Of a stretch of 64,000 nucleotides of DNA, positions 33,623-42,960 are shown one piece after another. The first letter of the stretch is position 1. Each line of letters begins with the position of its first letter. The notes beneath the pieces are model-generated. The model saw only the letters and a list, made by a program, of their open reading frames with translations, did no database searches and was not told the DNA's origin. Source of the stretch: an uncultured Dorea sp. (lineage in GTDB: Bacteria; Bacillota; Clostridia; Lachnospirales; Lachnospiraceae); assembly GCA_910584615.1 (NCBI GenBank), contig CAJUAM010000002.1, positions 62,001-126,000 of the forward strand, given 5' to 3'. Position numbers and translations under genes: made by a program.

Positions 33623-34822
33623 TTACAGCCAATATGCTTCTATGTTATGTGATAATGTCCGTTTATCTTCCGGAGGCCATTCTTCCCATCCTTTTCCGTA
33701 AAGATTATCCAGATACTCCTGATATCCCTGCGGTATATTCACCATAATATCTTCAAATGGCATCCGAAGTGTCCTTTCGTAAACCGAACGTGTCGTACAG
33801 TCCTTTTCATAATATCCGGTCCCTAAAACCCCTACATATTCTGAATCATCAAATCTGTACGTATCAAAGGCAGGATGTTTGTCAGCACATATCCTTCGGA
33901 ATTCATCCATGTCTCCGCTGCATTTAAAAAATATCTCTCTTCTTTTCGCATTGATCTTCTCGTATCTTCTGATATATCTGATTCTTTCTTTTTCATCTTT
34001 AGGAAGGCCAACGATCGGCAGTATCTCCACATTTACTCCAACCAGATGACGGTAAAATGGATATTTCTCAACAAGCAATGTGCTTTTATCTGCCAAACGG
34101 GCGAATTTATAATGTCCCCATACATCATTATCATCATCAACGATCTGACACATTAAATTATCGTTTTCCTGAAACAGTTCCAAAAACCGTTCATAATCAA
34201 CATCCGGCATAAAAACATCAATATCATCGTCCCACGGAATAAATCCTTTATGCCGGATCGCTCCCAACATAGAACCTCCGCTCAGCCAATACCGCAGATT
34301 ATTCTTCTCACAAAACTGATCAAAATACAAAAGGATATTTTTCTCTATTGCCTTTAATTCATCCAACGTAATACGTTTTGAATCTCTTGTCATTTTCTTG
34401 TATTCGCAATTGTCCCAATCATACAGGCAGTAGATCTTTTCTTTCGTCAAGCTCGTAACTTTTACTATCCTGTCTATCTCCTTTGCGCAATCCCTGGATG
34501 CGTACAAAACTGTCCAGCTATCATCTATTGTCTCTGTCAATTCACCAACCGAACAGATCCTGATGTATGCATCTGTTTTATTAAAATAATGGGAAAGCGC
34601 ATAATTAACGCTCCTTTGGACTCTTTCTCTTCTATCTTCATCCTCCGAAATATAACACTCTACTCTAAATCCATGATTTTCCAGCAAGGTCCTGACAGCA
34701 AACGTATACTCATCTAAACCCAATATTGCCACTCTGTCAGAGCTTTTTATTTTTTCTGCCTCAATCAATGACACCAGGCTTTTATCCATCTCTTTTAAAA
34801 TACTGTCAAAATATTCCATCAT
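33623..34822 (-). CDS. LicD family protein with divergent N-terminal Rossmann-like region
   Basis: A 399-residue protein. The C-terminal part holds the LicD signature: RYWLSGGSMLGAIRHKGFIPWDDDIDVFMP (glycine loop and the DDDID metal site; shown in parts), then YKFARL. LicD proteins transfer phosphocholine or related groups from CDP donors to sugars. The N-terminal 150 residues include AILGLDEYTFAVRTLL and YISEDEDRRERV, a divergent copy of the recurrent module. The start is at 34822, seven bases after AGGAG. No choline uptake or kinase genes (licA-C) are nearby, so the donor may be made by the TagD-like or IspD-like proteins of the cluster. Confidence 0.8.
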   Translation of the reverse strand: MMEYFDSILKEMDKSLVSLIEAEKIKSSDRVAILGLDEYTFAVRTLLENHGFRVECYISEDEDRRERVQRSVNYALSHYFNKTDAYIRICSVGELTETIDDSWTVLYASRDCAKEIDRIVKVTSLTKEKIYCLYDWDNCEYKKMTRDSKRITLDELKAIEKNILLYFDQFCEKNNLRYWLSGGSMLGAIRHKGFIPWDDDIDVFMPDVDYERFLELFQENDNLMCQIVDDDNDVWGHYKFARLADKSTLLVEKYPFYRHLVGVNVEILPIVGLPKDEKERIRYIRRYEKINAKRREIFFKCSGDMDEFRRICADKHPAFDTYRFDDSEYVGVLGTGYYEKDCTTRSVYERTLRMPFEDIMVNIPQGYQEYLDNLYGKGWEEWPPEDKRTLSHNIEAYWL

Positions 34823-34844
34823 CCAATATCTCCTCTTCATGAAT

Positions 34845-35741
34845 TTATTTTTGCAGATCAGCAAAATACTCATGCAGCATCATATATTCTTCTAACCCAA
34901 CACCTGTATAGTTTCGGGATATCTCTTTAAAAATAACCTCCAAATGTTCATACAGTCTCTCTATCCCGCCTTCTGTCTTAAATGTAGGACTTCCACCAGG
35001 CATCAATTCTGAAGAGTGCAGCATAAACATCAGATAGTCATGCTCTGACTCATAATTCTTTTCGATCACATAAAGCATCTCTTTTAAATTTCTTCTATTC
35101 GGTCTCAGCCAGAGAACCCCGTTTTTTTCTGTCCGCAATATAGTCACCGGAATCTCCGTCACTCCCTGCCGAAAAGATATCTCAGATGTCTCCTTTGAAT
35201 AATCCGGCCCCGCAAAGCCAGGGGTCTGTCCTATACTTGTACGCCAATCTACGTACGGCGTTACGGAACAATCGGCAATATATCCTTGCTCATGTAACAA
35301 TTTAAAATAAGTATCATTCATTCCCCAGCGTCCCGCCCGATGCGTAACCGGCTTTTTCCCGAATCTGTTCTCTATCAGATTTGTCATAGTTATGATCTTC
35401 TCTCTCATAACATCTTCCGGATATTCTATAAGATAAGACAGGCCAGATCTCTCTTCTCTTGGCAATTCATAAAAAGGCGGTGTATTCCATGCATGCAGGT
35501 GCATGCCAACCTCACACTGCTTCTTTTCTAAACAGTTCTTTGCAAAAGCCACAAATCTATCATCGTTTACCATCTCCCAATTGGCCAGCCATGTGGGCTT
35601 AAACTGATACTGATTACAAAGATTCTGGAATCTCTTTAGGAAATCTGCATTCTCTGTTCCGAGAGCCGTCCCCTCCTTCCATTCCCAGAGGTTGTCACCT
35701 TCTGTATCTATTGTGATAATAAAATATTTTTTCTTTTCCAT
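34845..35741 (-). CDS. Polysaccharide deacetylase-like protein
   Basis: A 298-residue protein with NodB-like landmarks in order: FIITIDTEGDNLWEW (the TFDD-like acidic motif), VGMHLHAWNTPP (HxxH-like metal region), THRAGRWGMND and FMLHSSELMPGG. This fits a metal-dependent carbohydrate deacetylase fold with atypical motifs, like WalW-type proteins; activity on an N-acetyl sugar is inferred. A second protein with an IDTEG motif lies at 53907. Start at 35741, after AGGAG. No signal peptide, so it is cytoplasmic. Confidence 0.7.
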   Translation of the reverse strand: MEKKKYFIITIDTEGDNLWEWKEGTALGTENADFLKRFQNLCNQYQFKPTWLANWEMVNDDRFVAFAKNCLEKKQCEVGMHLHAWNTPPFYELPREERSGLSYLIEYPEDVMREKIITMTNLIENRFGKKPVTHRAGRWGMNDTYFKLLHEQGYIADCSVTPYVDWRTSIGQTPGFAGPDYSKETSEISFRQGVTEIPVTILRTEKNGVLWLRPNRRNLKEMLYVIEKNYESEHDYLMFMLHSSELMPGGSPTFKTEGGIERLYEHLEVIFKEISRNYTGVGLEEYMMLHEYFADLQK

Positions 35742-35765
35742 AACTGCATCTTCTCCTGACAAACC

Positions 35766-37655
35766 TCAATTAAGTTCTTTAAAAAGCATCCTCACCGTAG
35801 ATGGCGGCACTAATCTTTTAATCCTATCAATGTCCTTATTTTCAATACTGCGTCTTACCTTAGTCGCACTGACAATCTCTCCTTCAGCAAGCACTCTTGC
35901 TATCTCAATAACCTCAATTCCATAGTCCGGCAGTATTCTTTTCATCGTCTCGTTGTATTTTCTCGTCACCATATCAAAAGGTTCTTCTCCTACAAAGCGG
36001 CAGCTGATTCCTAACATGCCTGCGATCACCTCTCCAAAAATCCTCAGATCATAATCCATATCGTCAACCTGAGAAATGATTTGCTCCTTTTTAAAATATT
36101 GCGCAAAAGTTTCCTTCGATATAATATATTTTCCAGACGGTAATACCTGTACCTGCTTTAAATCTTTTGTACCCTGTCTGACCATTTCTATCCTGTCTTC
36201 AAATTTAAAATACGATTTATCTTCCTCAACTACAAACACATATAATATATCTACCTGACTGCAGGCCTCCTCTATCAAATATCTGTGTCCTAATGTGAAA
36301 GGATTACAATTCATCACGACCGCCCCTGTCTTTTTTCCGGGAATTTTATGTAATCCATGGTTTTCCACATATTCTTCATAATACGCGATTACATCCCACG
36401 GTATAAAATAATCTTGCAAGGTAATCCTCTGCGCCGCTTCATCATTTCTTTCCGACAGATACCCCGAAATATCTTCAAACATTTTCTGTGCAATCTTCTC
36501 ATTCATCAAGTAATTACAGTGAGGGATACAGTCGATCATACACTCCATCGGATGTTCCAGCTGCGTACATAACTTTGCCAGATCACCTTTATATCTGTTT
36601 CCAAATACTCTTTCTACTGTCTCTTCCTTTTCTTCTCCCCACCGGCTGTACATAGGCATAAAATGATTAACAATAATTACTATATCATCCGGCGATATCG
36701 CTTCTGTCCACCAGCATCCATATTCATTCGCAGTTGCTCCGGCATTTACAACCTCATAATTGCCATACCCGTTCTGATTAATGTACTCCTGCAGGTAATA
36801 GGCAATCGTTTCCTCATCACGCACATAATGTCCAAAGACAGTACACAATCCAAATAACCATATTTTTCTTTTCGCTTCTTTGGGCACATTGGGAACCCAC
36901 CTGTATCCGTCTGCAATATGAAACGTCTGGTTGCTGCAGTCTCCATATCTATATACGCCATTCTTTTGAATCAGGCGCAATTGTTTATAGTCCTTTGAAA
37001 ACTGCTCCATATACTTTTCACTATAATGCCTGCCGATAAATCCTCTTTGATCTGCTTCTGACATCCCCTGAAAGCACTCTAATGTATCTTCCGTCTCTCT
37101 TCTTTTTTCTAAGATTTCTTGTTGATCTTGTGTAAATGTTGTAAGCTTTGACGACAGATCATAATATAAGACTTCCGCGTTAATTTTCCGGTTGAACTGT
37201 CTAAATGTTTCTTTTCTCCAAAGATTTCTTCGTTCTCCTTCCAGCGTACCCTTTAAACTTTTTTTAGATACTGTCATTTCATAATTCTTTTTCCGGATCA
37301 CACCAAGCAATGATTTATTCTTTATCACTGGAATTTCATGAATTGTCTTTATCTTCTCAAAAAATTTTTCCGCCTTTTTATAATCGGACGCATCTTCCAC
37401 ATAGCTGAACGTCTGATTAACAGGAAATGCTTTTTCTTCATTTCTGTAATATCGATACATATCCCCTATGGAAACCAGCCCTAAAACCGTCCCTCCATCA
37501 ACAATATAGATTACTTCATCATCCGAATCCATAAAGTGACGATATATCTTATGGATTCTGCCTTGTATCTCATTGATCTCATACACAGAATGAAGACTTG
37601 CTGCTTCAATAAATTCATATTCCTCTTTTCTCGCTGTTATATCATTCATTTTCAT
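35766..37655 (-). CDS. CBS pair - SGNH-like - CitC-type nucleotidyltransferase fusion (intact)
   Basis: A 629-residue protein with three parts. The N-terminal CBS pair (about 1-125: VIYIVDGGTVLGLVSIGDMYR, SYVEDASDYKKAEKFF, HEIPVIKNKSLLGVI, shown in parts) likely binds an adenosyl ligand. The middle (about 250-360) is SGNH-like: KIWLFGLCTVFGHYVRD, YEVVNAGATANEYG, DIVIIVNHFM. The C-terminus (about 440-629) is a citrate lyase ligase C-terminal-type nucleotidyltransferase: GAVVMNCNPFTLGHRYLI, VFVVEEDKS, RFVGEEPFDMVTRKYN. It is the unbroken relative of the frameshifted 19732-21803 gene. The start is uncertain: the ATG at 37655 fits GGAAAG eight bases upstream; codons at 37661 or 37682 are alternatives. 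The true reaction is unknown. Confidence 0.75.
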   Translation of the reverse strand: MKMNDITARKEEYEFIEAASLHSVYEINEIQGRIHKIYRHFMDSDDEVIYIVDGGTVLGLVSIGDMYRYYRNEEKAFPVNQTFSYVEDASDYKKAEKFFEKIKTIHEIPVIKNKSLLGVIRKKNYEMTVSKKSLKGTLEGERRNLWRKETFRQFNRKINAEVLYYDLSSKLTTFTQDQQEILEKRRETEDTLECFQGMSEADQRGFIGRHYSEKYMEQFSKDYKQLRLIQKNGVYRYGDCSNQTFHIADGYRWVPNVPKEAKRKIWLFGLCTVFGHYVRDEETIAYYLQEYINQNGYGNYEVVNAGATANEYGCWWTEAISPDDIVIIVNHFMPMYSRWGEEKEETVERVFGNRYKGDLAKLCTQLEHPMECMIDCIPHCNYLMNEKIAQKMFEDISGYLSERNDEAAQRITLQDYFIPWDVIAYYEEYVENHGLHKIPGKKTGAVVMNCNPFTLGHRYLIEEACSQVDILYVFVVEEDKSYFKFEDRIEMVRQGTKDLKQVQVLPSGKYIISKETFAQYFKKEQIISQVDDMDYDLRIFGEVIAGMLGISCRFVGEEPFDMVTRKYNETMKRILPDYGIEVIEIARVLAEGEIVSATKVRRSIENKDIDRIKRLVPPSTVRMLFKELN

Positions 37656-37736
37656 ATACATCACTTTCCGTTTCTTTCTCATAAAAACATATCAGCTCTC
37701 TCAGCAAATGTTCAAAACGGCTTTATTCTCTGTTAT

Positions 37737-39347
37737 TTAAGCACTGCACCCTTCTATGACCTCAGACAATGAAATAATTGGCGCCGACGTTTTTATTTCC
37801 AGCTTTTTCCTGATCGCTTCTGCTTCATACACAGGTGTGATAATGATACAGTCAGCTTCCGGTATCTCCGTTTCCCCCGTTATAACAGGAAACGGACTGT
37901 CCATGTTGAATGCACCCCTGTCAATGACACAGACAATATGGATATCACTTCCCTTTAAATCCTCCAACAGATGACGGGTCATTTTCCCCATTCCGTAAAT
38001 GATGATATTTTTTAGCCCCTGTTCTGCAAAATACTTTCTTACACTGATCTCCTTTTCATGTAAAACCATCCATTTTTCTAGTAATTGATAATAAGATATA
38101 TACATTTGAATGTTGATTTTTTTGGCGTCAAGCGAATGTATACTCTTTTGTCTTTCTAAATCAAAGGAAGACAGTTCTCTTTTGTCTTTCCAAAGAACCG
38201 CCGATATCTCTTCCATCCATACCTTCCCAATGCGTTCCGGGGAAAAATACTCCGATCTTTGCCGAGCCTCTTTCGCCATCTCGCATCGTAATTTATCATC
38301 CTGGAACAAACGAACGATTTCATCCGCCAGCATCTTTTCCTCTTTAGAAAATTGATCTGTAAAGAATTCTTTGATACCCGGAACTAATATTCCGCCTTCC
38401 CCACGCACAGGAACTTTTATATTGTGTTCACGCAAAACATTAAGTTCTTCTCTTATCCCTCCGGGACAATCACACGCCACTACCGGCACCCCTGCGCTAA
38501 GTGACTCTAAAACGGCACACGGCATTGCTTCTAACCTGGATGTCAGCGTAAATACCTTTGCTCTTTCCAGATAATCCCCGACATTGGCCACACTCCCCGG
38601 AAGCATTACATCCTCTGAAAGTCCAAGCTCTGCTATAAGCTCCATAAGCTTTGGTCTTAATTCCCCATCTCCCAGAATCATAAGCTTACTATCCGGACAT
38701 TTTTCTTTCACCATTTTGAATGCGCGTATGATATGCCATTGACGTTTTATGGTGTGCATCCGTCCTATTGAAATCAGTATATTTTCTTTGTCATGTTCTT
38801 CTTTCACAGACATTGGATGAACCGGATTATATATAGTTCTTGTTATATGATTTTTATCTCCATAATGTTCTATCCAGTCTCTCCTGCAATATTCAGAAGG
38901 AAATGTGATCAGATCAGCAAACTGATATAACTCTTTAAAGGTATGCTCAGACCATTGAACTACCTTAAAGTTTTTCGCATATTCAGAGTTTACACTGTGG
39001 GTTGTTAATATGACCTTTTCATCGCCCCTTGACAGAACATTAAGATAATTCGCATACTGCATAAAACTGATCGCGACATCTACCTGATATTGTTCTTTTA
39101 AACTCCTTAATTCCCCGATTTTTCTCTCCATCGCATCTTTTCGTGATACACTTTCCCCACAAGCATCCACTGTAAACGAAAAATCGACCAGCTTTCCTTT
39201 AAAATCATATATTATTTTACGTGACAGATCTGTGAAAATAACAATTTCATACCCTTTCCCATTAAAGACTATGCTCAGATCTGCCGCGCACCTCTCCGCT
39301 CCGCCAGCTTGTAATGACGTCACAATGATCCCTATCGTATGATCCAT
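37737..39347 (-). CDS. Family 4 glycosyltransferase with C-terminal small-protein-family module
   Basis: A 536-residue protein. The N-terminal part is GT-B: IIVTSLQAGGAERCAADLS, then NILISIGRMHTIKRQWHII and the nucleotide-sugar site AMPCAVLESLSAGVPVVACD (E-x7-E). The last 115 residues repeat the family of the three ~160-residue membrane proteins, including LLEKWMVLHEKEISVRKYF, NIIIYGMGKMTRHLLEDL and DCIIITPVYEAEAI, but without a membrane anchor. The start is chosen at 39347 (MDHTIGIIV); an ATG at 39365 has no ribosome site. Donor and acceptor are unknown. Confidence 0.8.
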   Translation of the reverse strand: MDHTIGIIVTSLQAGGAERCAADLSIVFNGKGYEIVIFTDLSRKIIYDFKGKLVDFSFTVDACGESVSRKDAMERKIGELRSLKEQYQVDVAISFMQYANYLNVLSRGDEKVILTTHSVNSEYAKNFKVVQWSEHTFKELYQFADLITFPSEYCRRDWIEHYGDKNHITRTIYNPVHPMSVKEEHDKENILISIGRMHTIKRQWHIIRAFKMVKEKCPDSKLMILGDGELRPKLMELIAELGLSEDVMLPGSVANVGDYLERAKVFTLTSRLEAMPCAVLESLSAGVPVVACDCPGGIREELNVLREHNIKVPVRGEGGILVPGIKEFFTDQFSKEEKMLADEIVRLFQDDKLRCEMAKEARQRSEYFSPERIGKVWMEEISAVLWKDKRELSSFDLERQKSIHSLDAKKINIQMYISYYQLLEKWMVLHEKEISVRKYFAEQGLKNIIIYGMGKMTRHLLEDLKGSDIHIVCVIDRGAFNMDSPFPVITGETEIPEADCIIITPVYEAEAIRKKLEIKTSAPIISLSEVIEGCSA

Positions 39348-39370
39348 GTCCCTTCGCTCTCCCATTATGC

Positions 39371-40807
39371 TTAATGACTTGAAAGAATACCTTTCCAGAA
39401 TTCGAGATGAGACTCTATCCGGCTTTTGGGATATACTACATCATGCGCCAGTTTCCCCATGGTCCTTAGACGCTCCCGGTGGCTTGCCAAATATCCGATC
39501 CGCTCTGCCATTGCATTATAATCTCCTATCGGGACAATATAACCATTCTCATCATCCGTAATATCTTCCTTCACTCCTGATGTCGCCGTGACAACAGGTA
39601 CTGCTCCATTTCCCATTGCCTCAATAATACTGTGGCTTCTTCCTTCATAATCCGCGATATTTACACATATATCCTGTCTTTTCCAAAAATCCGGGATTTC
39701 CAGACGGTCTATTTCCCCTAAAAGCAGTATTTGCTTCTCTAAATGTTCAGAATCAATAAACTCCTTCAGATCCTGATAAGCTTCGCCGTCTCCTGCAATC
39801 TCCATTGAAAAACTTATACGATTCTTTTTGAGCATTTGTACTAGCTTTATCAATAAATCTATCCTCTTTTGAGAATACTCTACTCTTCCCGCGTAGCCGA
39901 CACGGACTGGAACGGATATATCTTCCGTATATCCACGTTCAATTACTTCTTCACACTCAAAAGGGACACACATAGAACAGACCTTTTTAGCTTCAATACC
40001 CATCTCGATTAAATCTTCCTTTATATCCTGACTCACACCGATAAACATATCGGGAATCTCCTTATAATCCATATATGCTTTATATATACCTTTACTAGCT
40101 CCTCTGATCGTTGTAATAATATCAATCATTTCCGGATAACAGCACTTTATCAGATACGGCGCCAGCATTGTATTGTCCGGCTGCGTCGTCACTACTTTAC
40201 ACGGCAGCTTATCCTTTATGGAATCAATTATATCCAACACAGAAGACTTGGAAAACGTTTCCTGCCTGTCAATGTAAATCATACGGTCCTGCAGCAGCGA
40301 AGGAACTTCATAGTCACCTCTTGTAGCCATAACATATATGTTCCTTTGTCCATCTTTTACCAATGCTTCACAAATATCCTTTGTCCATGCCTGAATACCG
40401 CCTAATGAAAATCCATTGTATGAGACAAACAATATATTTTCTTCTTCACAGTTATTGATCTTCACATTCTCATATATATGTTTTTTAATCTCTTCGTCTG
40501 ATTTAAGGACTTCAAGACGCAGTTCATTATAAGACACTTCGTTTTTCAGATCATAATTCCATACCTGCTTAAGATCCTTCCTTATATCATCGGAAACATT
40601 CTCGTCAGCAACAGCAATGTAAATCTTCGCATCATCAAAATCATTGATTCTCTCAGGAGCCTCAACCTGACACCCCCCTACTTTCATTCCCCATTTATCA
40701 GGATTGGTATCTAAAATGGCCGCAATTTCAATATCGCTGCATTGATCTAACAATTTGCATAACGTCTCGCAGCGCTTCCCCGCGCCATAAATAATTAATT
40801 TCTGCAC
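39371..40807 (-). CDS. Family 4 glycosyltransferase with N-terminal Rossmann module
   Basis: A 478-residue protein. Residues 1-100 are the recurrent module (KLIIYGAGKRCETLC, AAILDTNPDKWGMKV, KIYIAVADENVSDDI). Residues about 120-478 form a GT-B glycosyltransferase with NGFSLGGIQAWTKDICEAL near the start and the donor-site motif YEGRSHSIIEAMGNGAVPVVT near the end. The start is GTG at 40807, with GAGGTG six bases upstream inside the last codons of the upstream gene, so the two are coupled. Confidence 0.82.
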   Translation of the reverse strand: MQKLIIYGAGKRCETLCKLLDQCSDIEIAAILDTNPDKWGMKVGGCQVEAPERINDFDDAKIYIAVADENVSDDIRKDLKQVWNYDLKNEVSYNELRLEVLKSDEEIKKHIYENVKINNCEEENILFVSYNGFSLGGIQAWTKDICEALVKDGQRNIYVMATRGDYEVPSLLQDRMIYIDRQETFSKSSVLDIIDSIKDKLPCKVVTTQPDNTMLAPYLIKCCYPEMIDIITTIRGASKGIYKAYMDYKEIPDMFIGVSQDIKEDLIEMGIEAKKVCSMCVPFECEEVIERGYTEDISVPVRVGYAGRVEYSQKRIDLLIKLVQMLKKNRISFSMEIAGDGEAYQDLKEFIDSEHLEKQILLLGEIDRLEIPDFWKRQDICVNIADYEGRSHSIIEAMGNGAVPVVTATSGVKEDITDDENGYIVPIGDYNAMAERIGYLASHRERLRTMGKLAHDVVYPKSRIESHLEFWKGILSSH

Positions 40808-40810
40808 CGT

Positions 40811-41296
40811 CTACACCTCATATAAAATATCTTCTATGGAAATCACAGGACAACTTACCTTTTTAACCAACCGCTGCTTTATCTCGCCGTATGATGTGAC
40901 AGGCGTGACCAGGATCACATCAACTTCTTCCAGTTCACTATCCGGAGATACTACAAAATCACCCGAATCTTTATCCGCCTTCTGGTCGATAAAATATTTC
41001 ACGGTTATCCCGCTGCCCAACAGTTCTTTTGCAGCAGCTTCTCCAAAATGCCCTTTTCCGTATATCGCTATATCCCGATAATCTTTTTTTATGAAATAAT
41101 TTTTTATGCTTTTTCCATCCTGTGTTAATCTTACCCACTGGCTCATCAACTGAAACATTCGTAAGAACTTATCAGAAGATGTCCTGTACTCTTCTATAAT
41201 ATTTGATAAAACATTTGCAACTGCAACAGCCCCGACACCTACTCCGGCTCCAAAAACACCGATAGAAAATACGATTGTTAATATTTTTTTCTTCAT
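40811..41296 (-). CDS. Small membrane-anchored Rossmann-like protein, paralogue 2
   Basis: A 161-residue relative of the 29381-29869 and 50363-50842 proteins. The N-terminal hydrophobic segment covers about residues 5-27 (ILTIVFSIGVFGAGVGVGAV). The shared neck follows (LMSQWVRLTQDGKSIKNYF), then the domain DIAIYGKGHFGEAAAKEL, VKYFIDQKAD, VDVILVTPVTSYGEIK and CPVISIEDIL. The start at 41296 follows CAGGAG; it overlaps the upstream GT2 gene end by four bases. No enzyme activity can be assigned. Confidence 0.7.
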   Translation of the reverse strand: MKKKILTIVFSIGVFGAGVGVGAVAVANVLSNIIEEYRTSSDKFLRMFQLMSQWVRLTQDGKSIKNYFIKKDYRDIAIYGKGHFGEAAAKELLGSGITVKYFIDQKADKDSGDFVVSPDSELEEVDVILVTPVTSYGEIKQRLVKKVSCPVISIEDILYEV

Positions 41297-42132
41297 ACTC
41301 TGTTTCTCCTGATCATATCCATCAATTCCGCCTGATACCATTTCCAGATATACATATACAATTTTTTGCTTTTATTCTGAATACACTTTTTTATCAATAA
41401 ATGATAATGGTCTGCCAGCGCCCCATATCCGCATACATCCACAATATTCTTTCTATGCTTCTTGACAATATACCCATATCCTAATAAGTCCTTTTCACCG
41501 CTTTTGGAAATGGCTTCACCGTCATGCATATAGTAGTTAAATAAAGGTTTATGAATATGTACAAATTCAGTCCTCTTCGCTAACCGTATCGCAGTATCCC
41601 ATTCTTGATATGCTGTCACTTTTTCATCAAGCAATCCTATTTCCAATAACAATTTCCTTTTTACCAGCATGGATATTGTAGGGCCGGTCCTTCTTAACAG
41701 GGCTGCATAAGAATCCCCCTCACAATCCGGCAATCTGGCTAACTTCTGACTGTCCCCCATCCGGACATAACAGTCTGAATATATAACACAGTGTTCACCT
41801 TTATCCATCAGACAGTTCACCGTCTCCTCCAACATATGGGGCAGCCATTCATCATCCGAATCCAGAAAAGCAATATACTCTCCTTTTGCGTTGATAATGC
41901 CTTCATTCCTTGCCGCCTGCGCCCCCTTGTGGTTCTGGCACAGCAAGGACACCTTATCTGACGGAAAATCAGCAACTATCTTTCTTGTATTGTCCGCAGA
42001 GCCATCATCAACGACCAGTATTTCCATTGCAGGATACGTCTGGCCAACAACTGATTTAAGACACCTGACTATTGTCTGTTCACGGTTAAATGCCGGTATC
42101 ACAACAGATATATTTAATCTTTTTTCAGACAT
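41293..42132 (-). CDS. Family 2 glycosyltransferase
   Basis: A 279-residue GT2 protein: ISVVIPAFNREQTIVRCLKS, ILVVDDGSADNTRK, AARNEGIINAKGEYIAFLDS, and the metal motif LDSDDEW at about residues 92-98. It has no extra module and no membrane segment. The start at 42132 follows GGAG at ten bases. Sugar and acceptor are unknown. It lies upstream of a small membrane protein, with overlapping ends. Confidence 0.85.
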   Translation of the reverse strand: MSEKRLNISVVIPAFNREQTIVRCLKSVVGQTYPAMEILVVDDGSADNTRKIVADFPSDKVSLLCQNHKGAQAARNEGIINAKGEYIAFLDSDDEWLPHMLEETVNCLMDKGEHCVIYSDCYVRMGDSQKLARLPDCEGDSYAALLRRTGPTISMLVKRKLLLEIGLLDEKVTAYQEWDTAIRLAKRTEFVHIHKPLFNYYMHDGEAISKSGEKDLLGYGYIVKKHRKNIVDVCGYGALADHYHLLIKKCIQNKSKKLYMYIWKWYQAELMDMIRRNRV

Positions 42133-42186
42133 ATATAACGGACTCCTTCCATATATTTTAATTTACTTTCCATAGACACATCCGTC

Positions 42187-42948
42187 TTATACAGCTCTCG
42201 CAATAAAATAACTAGTCCACGACTCATAATTTGTCCTGTCAAGTGTCACACAATCCAGATTATCAATCAACTCAAACCCTGATTCCCTCAAATAAAATTC
42301 CAGTTCCGGCTTAAAAAAGTAACGCATATTATGAACTTCATTGATTACTTTTGTTTTACCTGATTCTTTATCGATAACAAGCACTTCATAACATACGTCT
42401 ACTACATTCCTGTCATCATGCATAACCGGTCTTGCTATCCTCACCAATTTATGAGTATTATTTTCAGCCTCTTTTACACGAACCGAAGGCTTATCACTCA
42501 GCACTCCGGGACCATACCACACATCAAATAAAAAGATACCTTTATTTTTGTCAAGCGCCGCTCTTGCCGCCCTGAAAGCAGCCAACAGATCACCATTACT
42601 ATTCTGATAACTCATCACATGAAACAACGATATGACGGAATCACATTTTTCAACCGGGACATAGCTTCTGATATCTGCCACAGAAAAATCTATCTTTACT
42701 GCTTCTTTTTTACTGTTATCCTTCGCTATCTCAATCATAAGCGGACTCATATCTATCCCTTTACAGCAATATCCCATCTTCGATAATTCGATATCATGCT
42801 TTCCTGTACCACATCCGAAATTAATTATCTTCCTGACATCATTTCCATATTTTTTCAATAATATATCAACCTGCCGGGTTTCCGCCATATAGTCCTTATC
42901 CTGGTAAAATGCATTGTAATATAAGGCATAATCCTGAAATACTTCCAT
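42187..42948 (-). CDS. Class I SAM-dependent methyltransferase
   Basis: A 253-residue protein with the SAM motif IINFGCGTGKHDIEL at about residues 41-55, GIDMSPLMIEIAKD (motif II) and CDSVISLFHVMSY (motif IV). It ends with a beta region (VTLDRTNYESWTSYFIARAV). This is typical of sugar O- or N-methyltransferases of clusters such as this; the substrate is unknown. The start follows AAGGA. It is 12 bases past the FkbM-like gene. Confidence 0.8.
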   Translation of the reverse strand: MEVFQDYALYYNAFYQDKDYMAETRQVDILLKKYGNDVRKIINFGCGTGKHDIELSKMGYCCKGIDMSPLMIEIAKDNSKKEAVKIDFSVADIRSYVPVEKCDSVISLFHVMSYQNSNGDLLAAFRAARAALDKNKGIFLFDVWYGPGVLSDKPSVRVKEAENNTHKLVRIARPVMHDDRNVVDVCYEVLVIDKESGKTKVINEVHNMRYFFKPELEFYLRESGFELIDNLDCVTLDRTNYESWTSYFIARAV

Positions 42949-42960
42949 ACAATATCCTTC

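Noticed and set aside
19732..37655. Citrate metabolism role for the CitC-like proteins
   Set aside because: No citrate lyase subunits or transporters nearby; neighbours are all sugar-glycan genes.
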